Below are positions 8,779-17,894 of a DNA stretch of 64,000 nt, in pieces. The DNA lies in the NCBI GenBank assembly GCA_025352265.1, contig JANXTS010000016.1, positions 183,687 to 247,686 of the forward strand. Reading direction: 5' to 3'. Each line of letters starts with the position of its first letter. Within the stretch, counting starts at the first letter, position 1. Origin of the DNA: Variovorax sp. (GTDB lineage Bacteria > Pseudomonadota > Gammaproteobacteria > Burkholderiales > Burkholderiaceae_C). The notes under the pieces are model-generated. The model made no database searches, had not been told where the DNA came from, and was given only the letters and a program-made list of their open reading frames with translations. Position numbers and translations under genes: made by a program.

Positions 8779-11013
8779 ATGGGCACGACGACGGAACCGA
8801 CGATCATCTACACGCTGACCGACGAGGCGCCGGCGCTGGCGACGGCGGCGTTTTTGCCGATCGTTCGCGCATTCACCGCGCCGGCTGGCATCACGGTCAC
8901 CACCAGCGACATTTCGGTGGCGGCCCGCGTTCTGGGCGAGTTCCCGGAGTTTCTGACCGAAGCCCAGCGCCGGCCCGACAACCTGGCAGAACTCGGCCGG
9001 CTCACGCTGCTGCCCGACACCAACATCATCAAGCTGCCGAACATCAGCGCATCGGTATCGCAGCTTCAGGCCTGCATCAAGGAACTGCAGGGCAAGGGCT
9101 ATGCATTGCCCGACTATCCGGAAGATCCGAAGACCGACCAAGACAAGGCGATTCGCGCGCGCTACGGCAAGTGCACCGGCAGCGCGGTCAACCCGGTGCT
9201 GCGTGAAGGCAACTCCGACCGCCGCGCGCCGCTGGCCGTCAAGAACTACGCCCGCAAGCATCCGCACAGCATGGCCGACTGGAGTCAGGCTTCACGCTCG
9301 CATGTGTCGCACATGCACCGCGGCGACTTCTATCACGGCGAAAAGTCGATGACGCTCGACAAGGCGCGCGACGTGAAGATGGAACTCACCACTGCGGCCG
9401 GCAAGACCATCGTGCTGAAGTCCAAGGTGTCGCTGAAAGACGGCGAGATCATCGACAGCATGTTCATGAGCAAGAAGGAATTGATCGCCTTCTACGAAAA
9501 GGAGATCGAAGACGCGCACAAGACCGGCGTGATGTTCTCGCTGCACGTCAAGGCAACCATGATGAAGGTGTCGCACCCCATCGTGTTCGGCCACTGCGTT
9601 CGCATCTTTTACAAGGATGCATTCGAGAAGCACGCCAAGCTGTTCGAGGAACTGGGCGTCAACGTCAACAACGGCATGGTCAACCTCTACGACAAGCTCG
9701 AGACGCTGCCGTCGTCGCAGCGCGAACAGGTCATCAAGGACCTGCATGCCTGCCACGAGCATCGGCCCGAGCTGGCGATGGTCGACTCGGCCAAGGGCAT
9801 CACCAACTTTCATTCGCCCAACGACATCATCGTGGACGCGTCGATGCCCGCGATGATCCGCAACGGCGGCAAGATGTGGGGCGCCGATGGTCGCCTGAAG
9901 GACGTGAAGGCCGTGATGCCCGAGTCGACCTTCGCCCGCATCTACCAGGAGATCATCAATTTCTGCAAGTGGAACGGTAACTTCGACCCGAAGACGATGG
10001 GCACCGTGCCCAACGTCGGCCTGATGGCCCAGCAGGCCGAGGAATACGGCTCGCACGACAAGACCTTCGAGATGCCGGACGATGGCGTCGCGAACATTGT
10101 CGACCTTGCCACCGGCGAAGTGCTGTTGAGCCAGAACGTGGAGAAGGGCGACATCTGGCGCATGTGCCAGGTCAAGGACGCGCCGATCCGCGACTGGGTG
10201 AAGCTGGCCGTCACGCGCGCCCGCAATTCGGGAACGCCCGCCGTGTTCTGGCTCGACCCGTATCGCCCGCATGAAAACGAAGTCATCAAGAAGGTCAAGC
10301 TCTACCTAAAGGACCACGACACCACGGGCCTCGACATCCGAATCATGTCGCAAGTGCGCGCGATGCGGTACACGCTGGAGCGCGTGATCCGCGGGCTCGA
10401 CACCATCTCGGTCACCGGCAATATCCTGCGCGACTACCTGACCGACTTGTTCCCGATCATGGAGCTGGGCACCAGTGCCAAGATGCTGTCGATCGTGCCG
10501 CTGATGGCCGGCGGCGGCATGTACGAGACCGGCGCGGGCGGCTCGGCCCCCAAGCACGTGCAGCAACTGGTCGAAGAGAACCACCTGCGCTGGGATTCGC
10601 TCGGCGAGTTCCTGGCGCTGGCCGTGTCGCTCGAAGACCTGGGCCTGAAGACCGGCAACAAGCAGGCCGTTATCCTCGCAAGGACGCTGGACGTTGCGAC
10701 CGGCAAGCTGCTGGACAACAACAAGAACCCGTCGCCCAAGACCGGCCAACTCGACAACCGCGGCAGCCAGTTCTACCTGGCGATGTACTGGGCACAAGAG
10801 CTCGCTGCTCAGACCGACGACAAGCACTTGCAGTCGCGCTTTACCGCGTTGGCCAAGAGCCTGACCGACGGCGAGACGAAGATCGTCGACGAGCTTGCAG
10901 CGGTGCAAGGCAGGCCGGCGGACATCGGCGGCTACTACCTGGCGGATGCCAAGAAGTGCGACGCTGTGATGCGGCCGAGCGCAACGCTCAACGCCGCGTT
11001 GGCGTCAGCGTAA
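8779..11013 (+). CDS. icd: Monomeric NADP-dependent isocitrate dehydrogenase
   Basis: TCA-cycle enzyme converting isocitrate and NADP+ to 2-oxoglutarate, CO2 and NADPH. Its 744 residues are the size of the large monomeric IDH-II class, not the 45 kDa dimeric class. Conserved stretches include [30 protein letters not shown] and the C-terminal [14 protein letters not shown]. The start is the ATG at 8779 with AAGGA 10 bases upstream; the frame is open further upstream but without family similarity. Divergent from fds. A dimeric paralogue is common in relatives but is not in this window. Confidence 0.95.
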   Translation: MGTTTEPTIIYTLTDEAPALATAAFLPIVRAFTAPAGITVTTSDISVAARVLGEFPEFLTEAQRRPDNLAELGRLTLLPDTNIIKLPNISASVSQLQACIKELQGKGYALPDYPEDPKTDQDKAIRARYGKCTGSAVNPVLREGNSDRRAPLAVKNYARKHPHSMADWSQASRSHVSHMHRGDFYHGEKSMTLDKARDVKMELTTAAGKTIVLKSKVSLKDGEIIDSMFMSKKELIAFYEKEIEDAHKTGVMFSLHVKATMMKVSHPIVFGHCVRIFYKDAFEKHAKLFEELGVNVNNGMVNLYDKLETLPSSQREQVIKDLHACHEHRPELAMVDSAKGITNFHSPNDIIVDASMPAMIRNGGKMWGADGRLKDVKAVMPESTFARIYQEIINFCKWNGNFDPKTMGTVPNVGLMAQQAEEYGSHDKTFEMPDDGVANIVDLATGEVLLSQNVEKGDIWRMCQVKDAPIRDWVKLAVTRARNSGTPAVFWLDPYRPHENEVIKKVKLYLKDHDTTGLDIRIMSQVRAMRYTLERVIRGLDTISVTGNILRDYLTDLFPIMELGTSAKMLSIVPLMAGGGMYETGAGGSAPKHVQQLVEENHLRWDSLGEFLALAVSLEDLGLKTGNKQAVILARTLDVATGKLLDNNKNPSPKTGQLDNRGSQFYLAMYWAQELAAQTDDKHLQSRFTALAKSLTDGETKIVDELAAVQGRPADIGGYYLADAKKCDAVMRPSATLNAALASA

Positions 11014-11082
11014 GGCTAGGTACCGAGCGCAGCGACGATTTTCTTACCCTGCGGTGCCGGTGAACGGCAGATGCCCGGCGCT

Positions 11083-11222
11083 TTAGTTCGGGACCGCAGG
11101 GAAGTCCGCTCCGAGTGTCGTGGGCTCCCGTTTGTCGAAGTCGCCACGCACCCGGGCGCGAGAATCAGTTTGGCCAGTTCGCGGCCAAAGCCGGTCTAGC
11201 AGCCGGTGATCAGCATCATCAT
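11083..11222 (-). pseudogene. N-terminal remnant of a short-chain dehydrogenase
   Basis: Reading from the ATG at 11220-11222 gives MMMLITGC-stop-TGFGRELAKLILAPG. This is the Rossmann start of a classical SDR (TGxxxGxG) with a TAG (11196-11198) where a Ser codon is usual, a one-base change from TCG. The frame then loses similarity within about 20 codons and ends near 11083. Its start overlaps the adh stop in an ATGA, so it was the next gene of an adh-SDR operon. Both the nonsense codon and the missing 200 or so residues make it non-functional. Confidence 0.7.
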
Positions 11223-12283
11223 TTGTGCGCTTGCTGCACCGTCGACATATCGATGACGAAGCGGTATTTGACGTCGTTCCTGAGCATCCGCTCATAAGCT
11301 TCATTGATCTGCGACATCTTGATGACTTCGATGTCCGAGACGATGTTGTGCTTGGCGCAAAAGTCCAGCATCTCCTGCGTCTCCGGAATGCCGCCGATCA
11401 TCGAGCCCGCAATGCTGCGGCGCTTGGTGATCAGGCCGAAGACGCCGGGGGATGGATGCGGCGTGCTCGGCGCGCCGACCAGCGTCATGGTGCCGTCCAT
11501 CTTGAGCAGCGCGAGGAAGGGGTCGAGGTCGTGCGACGCGGCCACGGTGTTGAGGATGAAGTCGAAGCTGTTTTTGTGCGCCTTCATTTCGTCGGCGTTC
11601 TTCGAGACCACGACTTCTTTGGCGCCGAGCCGCAGTGCGTCGGCCGACTTGCCTGGCGATGTGGTGAAGAGCACCACATGGGCTCCCAGTGCCGCGGCGA
11701 TCTTCACGCCCATGTGGCCGAGGCCGCCCAATCCGACGATGCCGACCTTGTGGCCCGGCCCGACTTTCCAATGTCGCAGCGGCGAGTAGGTCGTGATGCC
11801 TGCGCAAAGCAGAGGCGCCACGGCGGCCAGGTCTTTTTCGTCGTGGCTGACCTTGAGCACGAATTTTTCAAATACCACGATATGGTCGGAATAGCCGCCC
11901 AAGGTGTTCGCACGCGAAACCTGTTCCTGGCTGTTGTAGGTGCCGGTCATGCCGTTGTCGCAATACTGTTCGAGGCCGTCGGCGCAGGGCTGGCAATGCT
12001 GGCAGCTGTCGACCATGCAACCCACGCCGACGATGTCGCCGACCTTGAACTTGGACACATCGCCGCCAATCGCGGTCACGCGCCCGACGATTTCATGGCC
12101 TGGCACGCACGGGAACACGGCTGGGCCCCATTCGCTCTTTGCGGTGTGCAGGTCCGAGTGGCATACGCCGCAATGGAGGATGTCGATCGCGACATCGCGT
12201 GCGGTGGGCGTGCGGCGCTCGAAGGTGAAGGGGGCGAGCGGGGTGGTGGCGGACTGAGCCGCGTAAGCATGGGTGAGGGTCAT
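11219..12283 (-). CDS. Zinc-dependent alcohol dehydrogenase, CAD/YahK type
   Basis: Medium-chain NAD(P)-dependent alcohol/aldehyde reductase, 354 residues. Catalytic zinc ligands are seen in CGVCHSDLH and GHEIVG; the structural zinc site is CQHCQPCADGLEQYC; the cofactor loop is GLGGLGHMG. Overall it resembles cinnamyl-alcohol/broad-range aldehyde reductases of the YahK/AdhC group. Physiological substrate is not evident. It stands between icd and the bestrophin gene and once preceded an SDR gene that is now a stump. Confidence 0.9.
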   Translation of the reverse strand: MTLTHAYAAQSATTPLAPFTFERRTPTARDVAIDILHCGVCHSDLHTAKSEWGPAVFPCVPGHEIVGRVTAIGGDVSKFKVGDIVGVGCMVDSCQHCQPCADGLEQYCDNGMTGTYNSQEQVSRANTLGGYSDHIVVFEKFVLKVSHDEKDLAAVAPLLCAGITTYSPLRHWKVGPGHKVGIVGLGGLGHMGVKIAAALGAHVVLFTTSPGKSADALRLGAKEVVVSKNADEMKAHKNSFDFILNTVAASHDLDPFLALLKMDGTMTLVGAPSTPHPSPGVFGLITKRRSIAGSMIGGIPETQEMLDFCAKHNIVSDIEVIKMSQINEAYERMLRNDVKYRFVIDMSTVQQAHK

Positions 12284-12296
12284 AAAGTGTCTGGAA

Positions 12297-13229
12297 TCAG
12301 GTCTGCATGAAGTTGGCAGGGATTGGTAGCGCGTTTTGCATCTTGTCTCCCATCATCTCCCGCAACGTCGCTTCGATCATGTGGGACATGGCGTCGAGCG
12401 CGAGGTCATTGGCCGCAATGCCGAAGGGCTCTTCAATCTCGGCTGCGAGCGCTTCGAGCGCGAAGAAGGTGTACGAAATAAAGGCCACGATCACCGGTGT
12501 CATGGGGCCGATCGAATCGATCAGGCCAAAAGGCAACAGCACGCAGTAGAGATAGATAGTGCGATGGATGATTACCGCGTAGGTGAATGGGATGGGCGTG
12601 CCGGCAATGCGCTCGCAGCCACCCAGCGCTTCGCTGAGGTGACCGAGCGGCAACTCCATCGCCTGCACCAGCGCGGGCGCGAGTCGACCGGCTTGTCGTT
12701 GGTCGCGCAGCCATTCACCCGCCATCAGCAGCAGCACAGCAGGCTTGAATTGCGCGGTCGAGAGCCGGTCGCATTCGAGCGGCGACAGCAGCCGTGCCAG
12801 GTCCGCCGTTGGATCGGTGCCGCGCAGCTGGTGCCGTAACGCGTGCACGAATGCGATCAGCCGTTGCGTCAACTCCGAGGCACGGGCGGGTTCGTCGGCC
12901 AGCGTGAGCGCTTGCCGCACCAGCGAGCGCGTCTCGTTCAGCAGCGTGCCCCACAGCGTTCGCGCTTCCCAATACCGCGCATAGCTCGTGCTGTTTCTGA
13001 AGCCAAGAAAGATGGCCAGCGTCAGGCCGATGAGCGAAAACGGAACGAAGTTGAGAGGAATCTTCCATTGAAATACGCGGCCATGAAGCAGCGTGATGAC
13101 GATCGCAAAAAACGTGGTCGCCAGCAGTTGCGGTGCGATGTCGGGCAGCACCGATCCGCGCAAGACGAACAACATGCGCAGCCAGTGGGGTCGGGGTCGG
13201 ACGATCATTTGCTCAAGGGCGAAAAGCAC
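12297..13229 (-). CDS. Bestrophin-family (UPF0187) membrane channel
   Basis: Predicted inner-membrane anion or cation channel of the bacterial bestrophin group, 310 residues from a GTG at 13227-13229 or 303 from the ATG at 13206-13208. Family marks are FRNSTSYARYWEAR after the second helix and EEPFGIAANDLALDAM near the C-terminus. Two hydrophobic hairpins are visible (about 35-75 and 220-255). Ends 13 bases before the adh start on the same strand, so co-transcription is possible. Ion selectivity cannot be judged. Confidence 0.85.
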   Translation of the reverse strand: MLFALEQMIVRPRPHWLRMLFVLRGSVLPDIAPQLLATTFFAIVITLLHGRVFQWKIPLNFVPFSLIGLTLAIFLGFRNSTSYARYWEARTLWGTLLNETRSLVRQALTLADEPARASELTQRLIAFVHALRHQLRGTDPTADLARLLSPLECDRLSTAQFKPAVLLLMAGEWLRDQRQAGRLAPALVQAMELPLGHLSEALGGCERIAGTPIPFTYAVIIHRTIYLYCVLLPFGLIDSIGPMTPVIVAFISYTFFALEALAAEIEEPFGIAANDLALDAMSHMIEATLREMMGDKMQNALPIPANFMQT

Positions 13230-13384
13230 TCATTCTGAGGGCACCGCATGACGCCGGCCGGTGATGCTGCTGCCAGCGAAGTCAGTCGAGCGCGAGCGCA
13301 GCGATGGATGCTTTGCCCATCGCGATCAACGCGCCGCACACAAGTCAGCCGCGAAGGATGCTCGGAATATTCGATGGGCGCATG

Positions 13385-14119
13385 TCAAGAAGCGCCGGTG
13401 GTGTCGATGAGCGGCATTCGAGGTGAACCCGGCGCCACGATCCGTCCGTTGTCGATATGAACAACCGATTGCGCCAGTACCTCGACGTCTTGCGGGTCGT
13501 GCGTGACCAACAACGTCGGCACCTGCACGCGGTCGAGCATTTCGGCCAGCTCGCGGCGCAAGCGTAGGCGCAGGGGCGCGTCGAGTGCCGACAAAGGCTC
13601 GTCGAGCAGCAGCAACTGCGGTTTGCCCGCCAGCGCGCGGGCCAGCGCCACGCGCTGCCGTTGGCCGCCGGACAGATGCCGCGGCATCGCATCGCGCAGC
13701 CGCGCCAGATCGAACTGCTGCATCAGCGCGTCTATGCGCGCCTGCTGCGCGTCGTCGGGCCGTTGACCGAGGCGGTGCACGCCGAACATCAGGTTTTGCG
13801 CGACGGTCATGTGCGGAAACAGTGCGTAGTCCTGAAACACCATGCCGACGCAGCGCGCGCGCGCCGGCAAATCGATGCCTAGGCGAGTGTCTAGCAGCGA
13901 ATGCGCGCCGATGCGAACATGACCGCTTACTGAAGGCGCGAGACCGGCGATAGCCAGCAAGACCGTCGATTTACCCGAGCCCGACGCGCCCATCAAAGCG
14001 GTGCGTTGTGCAGTCGCGGTGAAGCGGGCGTGCAGCTCGAAGATGCGTTCAGGCGACCGCAGCGTGAGCTGCACGTCGACGTCGAGCGCCACAGCAATTG
14101 AGGCGGGTGAGGCAGTCAT
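13385..14119 (-). CDS. modC: Molybdate ABC transporter ATPase, short form
   Basis: ATP-binding subunit of the molybdate importer. Walker A GASGSGKST, Q-loop FQDYALFPHM, signature LSGGQRQRVALARAL, Walker B LLLLDEPLSALD and the H-loop VTHDPQDV are all present. At 244 residues it ends soon after the nucleotide-binding domain and lacks the C-terminal TOBE/Mop domain of about 100 residues found in E. coli ModC, which gives molybdate feedback there. It starts one base after the modB stop region. Molybdate rather than sulfate is inferred from modA, modB and the ModE box. Confidence 0.9.
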   Translation of the reverse strand: MTASPASIAVALDVDVQLTLRSPERIFELHARFTATAQRTALMGASGSGKSTVLLAIAGLAPSVSGHVRIGAHSLLDTRLGIDLPARARCVGMVFQDYALFPHMTVAQNLMFGVHRLGQRPDDAQQARIDALMQQFDLARLRDAMPRHLSGGQRQRVALARALAGKPQLLLLDEPLSALDAPLRLRLRRELAEMLDRVQVPTLLVTHDPQDVEVLAQSVVHIDNGRIVAPGSPRMPLIDTTGAS

Positions 14120-14120
14120 G

Positions 14121-14774
14121 TCAATGCCGCGCCTGCAGCAAGCGGCTCGACACCACGAGCACGCTGATGCATACGACCGAAATCACCAGCGTCAGCCACA
14201 ACGCGAGCTGGTCATTGCCTGCCTGCACTGCTTCGTACACGGCGATCGACAGCGTCTGCGTCTTGCCTGGCAGGTTGCCGGCGATCATCAGCGTGGCGCC
14301 GAACTCGCCCATCGCGCGCGCGAAGGTGAGCATCAGTCCGGCTGCAATGCCGCGCACCGCCAACGGCAGCGCGACGCGCACGAAGACTTCGAACTCGCCC
14401 GCGCCGAGTGTGCGTGCCGCGTTGGCGAAGCGGCCATCCACCTCCTCGAATGCCGCGCGCGCACCCTTGTAGACCAGCGGAAACGACACGACCGATGCAG
14501 CGATCACCGCGCCCTGCCAGGTAAAGATGAGGTTGATGCCGAACCAGCGGTCGAGGTACTGCCCAAAGACGCCGTTGCGGCCGATGAGCACGATCAGGTA
14601 GTAGCCGACGACCGTGGGCGGCAGCACCATCGGCAGCATCAACACAGCGTCGACGACGTTGCTGCCGGCAAAGCGGCGGCGCGACATCCACCAGCCGAGC
14701 GCGATGCCCACCCCGCCCGCGATGAGGGTGGCGATGAGTGCGACCTTGAGAGTCAGCCAGAGTGGCGTGAGCAC
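14121..14774 (-). CDS. modB: Molybdate ABC transporter permease
   Basis: Inner-membrane permease of 217 residues with five predicted helices. The ModB signature region includes PMVLPPTVVGYYL and the coupling motif EEVDGRFANAARTLGAGEFEVF. TAPTRAMGEFGAT-like text appears as FARAMGEFGATLMIAGN. Sits between modA (4 bases) and modC (1 base) in a tight operon. Confidence 0.93.
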   Translation of the reverse strand: MLTPLWLTLKVALIATLIAGGVGIALGWWMSRRRFAGSNVVDAVLMLPMVLPPTVVGYYLIVLIGRNGVFGQYLDRWFGINLIFTWQGAVIAASVVSFPLVYKGARAAFEEVDGRFANAARTLGAGEFEVFVRVALPLAVRGIAAGLMLTFARAMGEFGATLMIAGNLPGKTQTLSIAVYEAVQAGNDQLALWLTLVISVVCISVLVVSSRLLQARH

Positions 14775-14778
14775 GGGC

Positions 14779-15579
14779 TCAGGGCTTCGAGAAACCGAAG
14801 CGCTGCAGGATGGATTGCCCCGGTGCGCTGACCACGTAGGCGATGAATTTGCCGGCCAGCGCAGGTTGCTTGCTCGTCGCGATTTGCGCTATGGGATAGC
14901 TCACTGGCGTGGTGGTCGGTACCGTCAGCGCGATGCGGGTCTTGTCGGGCTCGATCAGGGCGTCGGTGCGGTACACGAAGCCTGCATCGACCTCGCCGCG
15001 CGCTACGTAGTTGAGCACCTGCCGCACGCTTTCGCCATAGATCCACTTGGGTTGCAGTGCAGCGGTGAGCCCCGCCTTTTCAATCGCCTCGGTGGTGTAG
15101 CGGCCGACCGGCACGGTGGCTGGCGTGCCGGTGGACACACGTCGGTAAATTGCGCCGCTCAGGTCGGCAAGCTGCTTCGGCATTTCTTTGGCGGTCGACT
15201 GCACGATGAGCACCAGCGTGTTGGCGGTGAAGTCGACGCGCGTTGGCGTGGCCAGCAGGTTGGCGGTGGCTGCCTTGTTCATCGTTTCCTGGTCGGCCGA
15301 TGCGAACACGTCGACCGGCGCGCCTTGCTGGATCTGCGCCAGCAACGGGCCCGATGCCGCGAAGTTGAAGATGACCTTTGCTCCCGGTGTGCTCTGCTCG
15401 AAAGCTTGGCCGACGGCCTGGAAAGCGTTGGTCAAGCTGGCCGCGGCCGAGACGACGAGTTCTTGCGCCTGCGCTGCGGCGCTGCCTATGAGGAGTGCTG
15501 CTAGCACGGCGGTTGCCCGGAGCAGGTTCGGCGGCCGTTTCGACAGGTGATTGCTCACCTGGCGGGTTGTCGTCGTCAT
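14779..15579 (-). CDS. modA: Periplasmic molybdate-binding protein
   Basis: Substrate-binding protein of the molybdate importer, 266 residues with a signal peptide (RATAVLAALLIGSAAAQAQ, cleavage about residue 38). The mature protein opens LVVSAAASLTNAF, whose Ser-Ala-Ala-Ser oxyanion site is typical of ModA; FNFAASGPLLAQI supplies the second site. First gene of modABC, with a ModE-type operator directly upstream. Confidence 0.94.
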   Translation of the reverse strand: MTTTTRQVSNHLSKRPPNLLRATAVLAALLIGSAAAQAQELVVSAAASLTNAFQAVGQAFEQSTPGAKVIFNFAASGPLLAQIQQGAPVDVFASADQETMNKAATANLLATPTRVDFTANTLVLIVQSTAKEMPKQLADLSGAIYRRVSTGTPATVPVGRYTTEAIEKAGLTAALQPKWIYGESVRQVLNYVARGEVDAGFVYRTDALIEPDKTRIALTVPTTTPVSYPIAQIATSKQPALAGKFIAYVVSAPGQSILQRFGFSKP

Positions 15580-15595
15580 CGAAATGCTCCTCGGG

Positions 15596-15622
15596 ATCGC
15601 TATTCCTATATGGGATAGCGAT
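15596..15622. promoter_or_regulatory. ModE box upstream of modA
   Basis: ATCGCTAT (15596-15603) and ATAGCGAT (15615-15622) form a perfect 8-bp inverted repeat with an 11-base spacer containing TATAT. This matches the known ModE box layout (ATCGNTAT half sites). It lies 17-43 bases before the modA start, where a bound repressor would block transcription. The modE gene is 0.8 kb away. Molybdate-bound ModE is therefore expected to shut off modABC. Confidence 0.8.
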
Positions 15623-15793
15623 CATAGCAACGCCGACAGCCCCGCCCCACGTTAAAAAGTATCTAGTCACTCGCGTGTCGGCGAGCGTCGAGGTCGATAC
15701 CCGTGCCTCCCAATTCGGCCGCGTTGGACGGAGTTGCCCGGATCGCATTCAAAATAGTGCAACTTCAAACAACTCGAAACCGGATCGACATTC

Positions 15794-16060
15794 ATGACAG
15801 ATACCACTGCCGCTGCCGCACAAAAACCGACCTTGCCCGACCATCTGTCCATAGATCCGCGCAGCCCGCACCACGTTGCGGCCGTCTTCGATCACGACAT
15901 CGGTATTCGCTTCAACGACAAGGATCGGGTCGACGTAGAGGAGTACTGCGTCAGCGAAGGCTGGATCAAAGTGCCCGCAGGCAAGGCGCTCGACCGCAAG
16001 GGCAAGCCGCTGCTGATCAAGCTCAAGGGTAAGGTCGAAGCGTTCTACAGAGAAGCCTGA
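15794..16060 (+). CDS. DUF3297 family protein
   Basis: Small soluble protein of 88 residues. It resembles DUF3297 proteins in LPDHLSIDPRSPHH, IGIRFNDKDRVDVEEYC and the end KPLLIKLKGKVEAFY. Function is unknown. It is divergent from modA; its promoter shares the 214-base region with the ModE box, but the box sits closer to modA. No signal peptide or membrane segment. Confidence 0.85.
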   Translation: MTDTTAAAAQKPTLPDHLSIDPRSPHHVAAVFDHDIGIRFNDKDRVDVEEYCVSEGWIKVPAGKALDRKGKPLLIKLKGKVEAFYREA

Positions 16061-16086
16061 CGTCAGCGCCTAGCTTGGGGCCTGCC

Positions 16087-16299
16087 TCAGCGATTCGGGT
16101 TGTTCGGCGCCCGGTCGTAGCGGTTCGGAATACCGTCGCCATCGCGGTCGCGGTCAGCGCGATTCGGAACGCCGTCGCGATCGCGATCGCGATCGCCATA
16201 CGCGCGCGGCGGCGGTGGCTGGCGGCCCTGGTCGTACGGCACGGCGATGCAGGCTGCGAGCATTGATGAGGCCGCGAGCACCAACAAAAGCTTTTTCAT
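16087..16299 (-). CDS. Small lipoprotein with Asp/Arg-rich DxDxDG repeats
   Basis: 70-residue predicted lipoprotein. The start chosen is the ATG at 16297-16299, with AAGGA 9 bases upstream, giving a signal peptide MKKLLLVLAASSMLAAC with lipobox LAAC. The mature part is a short proline run and then repeated DRDRDGVPNR / DRDGDGIPNRYDR, similar to thrombospondin type-3 calcium-binding repeats. The repeats likely bind Ca2+, but this is inference. No functional partners nearby. Confidence 0.75.
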   Translation of the reverse strand: MKKLLLVLAASSMLAACIAVPYDQGRQPPPPRAYGDRDRDRDGVPNRADRDRDGDGIPNRYDRAPNNPNR

Positions 16300-16445
16300 A
16301 CCGATATCCTTGTTCAAAAATTCAAAGTGCCTTGTGCAAGCCGTTGGTGCAACCTGTCTCGATCCTGATTTGAAGTAGGCCGGGACGAGGGCGAAACATA
16401 GGGAACTGACAAGACGTGCTGCTCGACCGCCAGCACAATCTCCTC

Positions 16446-17243
16446 ATGAAGACCCTTCGATTTACCGATGCTCTGGGGCACAGCCAGAGCGACAAACGCA
16501 TCGACATCCTGCGCGGCATCGGGCGCAGCGGCAGCATTTCGCAAGCTGCACGCGATGCGTCTGTCAGCTACAAGGCCGCGTGGCAGGCGATAGACACGTT
16601 GACCAATCTGGCAGGCGTGCAATTGGTGGAGCGAGCCGTCGGCGGTGCGGGTGGCGGCGGTGCATCGCTCACTCCACAGGGCGCGCAGTTGCTGGAATTA
16701 TCCGAGGCGCTGGACGTGGCGCGCATGGCAGTACAGCAGCGCTGGCGCGTGTCGTCAGGCGATGGCGCCATCGCAGGCATCGATGCCGATCGCGTGGCCG
16801 AGTTAGGTTCGAGCAGGCTCGCCCTGCGCACCAGCATGCGCAACCAACTGCCTGCCATGGTCGCGGCCATCGACACCACCGGCGTGATCTCGCGCTTGGT
16901 CTTGCAGTTGGGTGACGATGCCACTGTCACCGCGCGCATCACGCGAGAAAGCACAGAGTTGTTAGGGCTGGTTGTCGGGATGCATGTCGTTGCGCTGTGC
17001 AAGGCGACGGCGATCAGGGTTCGACGAGCCGACGATGCCGCGGTGTCTGAAAAAACCACGAACCGCATCGATGGCAAGATCACTTCGGTCGAACGCGGCG
17101 AAGCGGGCGACGAGGTTTCGTTGGTCCTTGCCGGCGGTGTGCGGTTGGTCGGTTTTGCCAAAGCGGGCAGCGGCCTGCGCGTGCGCGGTCGGGCCATTGC
17201 GGAGATCGACGAGGCAGCGGTGGTCGTCGCGCTGCCGGTTTAA
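16446..17243 (+). CDS. modE: Molybdate-responsive transcriptional regulator ModE
   Basis: 265-residue regulator. The N-terminal winged HTH of the LysR-like fold is seen in RIDILRGIGRSGSISQAARDASVSYKAAWQAID (residues about 18-50; two overlapping motifs). The C-terminal half has two Mop-type molybdate-binding domains, each with an SxRNQLPA/ S-V-E-R type start (SMRNQLPAMV; NRIDGKITSVERG). Binding of molybdate should make it repress modABC through the box at 15596-15622. It may also activate molybdoenzyme genes nearby. The ATG at 16446 is preferred to upstream in-frame codons because it gives MKTLRFTDALG, typical for ModE. Confidence 0.93.
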   Translation: MKTLRFTDALGHSQSDKRIDILRGIGRSGSISQAARDASVSYKAAWQAIDTLTNLAGVQLVERAVGGAGGGGASLTPQGAQLLELSEALDVARMAVQQRWRVSSGDGAIAGIDADRVAELGSSRLALRTSMRNQLPAMVAAIDTTGVISRLVLQLGDDATVTARITRESTELLGLVVGMHVVALCKATAIRVRRADDAAVSEKTTNRIDGKITSVERGEAGDEVSLVLAGGVRLVGFAKAGSGLRVRGRAIAEIDEAAVVVALPV

Positions 17244-17571
17244 GGTTCGCCAGGGCTCGCGCCAACAATCGACTTCGCAGTCATCCCGGTAGCGGTTGCG
17301 AAGGCACCACCGAACGCTTCAAAATCTTTGACAGCGAGTTCGATCGGAAGTGACGGGTCGGCTCGGTATTGCATCAACGCTTTTGCTGCGAGCAGAAATT
17401 GGTGCCGGGCGCACAAATCGATCCAGCTTTCCTCGGACAGGCGATTACCAAAGACGTGCGCAAGCGTCTGCTCTGAAATGTCGGCAAGGATTCGGCCGCC
17501 GTCATGTCCGTCGGGGTAAAACGCAAACCGAATCGACCGGAGATCGAAACGGTGAATGCCTTCGAATGTCA
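17240..17571 (-). CDS. Hypothetical protein, possibly DUF1488-like
   Basis: 110-residue soluble protein from the ATG at 17569-17571 (MTFEGIHRFDL); a longer start at 17599 is possible. It has a compact alpha/beta layout with FAFYPDGHDGGRILADIS then helices (WIDLCARHQFLLAAKAL) similar in outline to DUF1488 proteins, but I cannot confirm the family. Its last 4 bases overlap the end of the convergent modE. Codon use matches neighbours, so it is probably real. Confidence 0.5.
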
Positions 17572-17696
17572 TGTGTCTGATATCTCTTGTTGATGTCATT
17601 GCACGAAGCAGGGCGCAACTCCAGAGGCATCGCGCGGACTGCGCCGATAAAAAATCTCAGCAATCAAATCAGTATTGGGCATCGCTCGATGCGTGT

Positions 17697-17894
17697 ATGT
17701 GCGTTGGCGTACATCCGTTGCTCATTGGCGGTTCAAGCACAACCCTTGCGACACGTGGGACCTTTCGCCTTGGAGGCAGCACGGTTGCAATTGGGGTTTC
17801 AAAGGCGCTGAATGATGTGCAAGGACGCAATGAACCGGAGTTCAAAGCGGCTGATGGCGTGACTTCAATCAACCTCTACAAGGAATTATTTTGA
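17697..17894 (+). CDS. Small hypothetical ORF
   Basis: Short frame of 65 codons from ATG 17697 (open upstream as well), with a Gly/Ser/Thr-rich middle and the end NLYKELF. I recognise no family. It is listed only because its stop overlaps the TTG start of the next small ORF, a layout seen in coupled genes. The region has lower GC than its surroundings. It may equally be chance or a gene remnant. Confidence 0.25.
   Translation: MCVGVHPLLIGGSSTTLATRGTFRLGGSTVAIGVSKALNDVQGRNEPEFKAADGVTSINLYKELF

Noticed and set aside
13230..13384. Gene remnant between modC and the bestrophin gene
   Set aside because: A short minus-strand frame ends ALIAMGKASIAALALD, but it is too short and unsupported to assign to a family.
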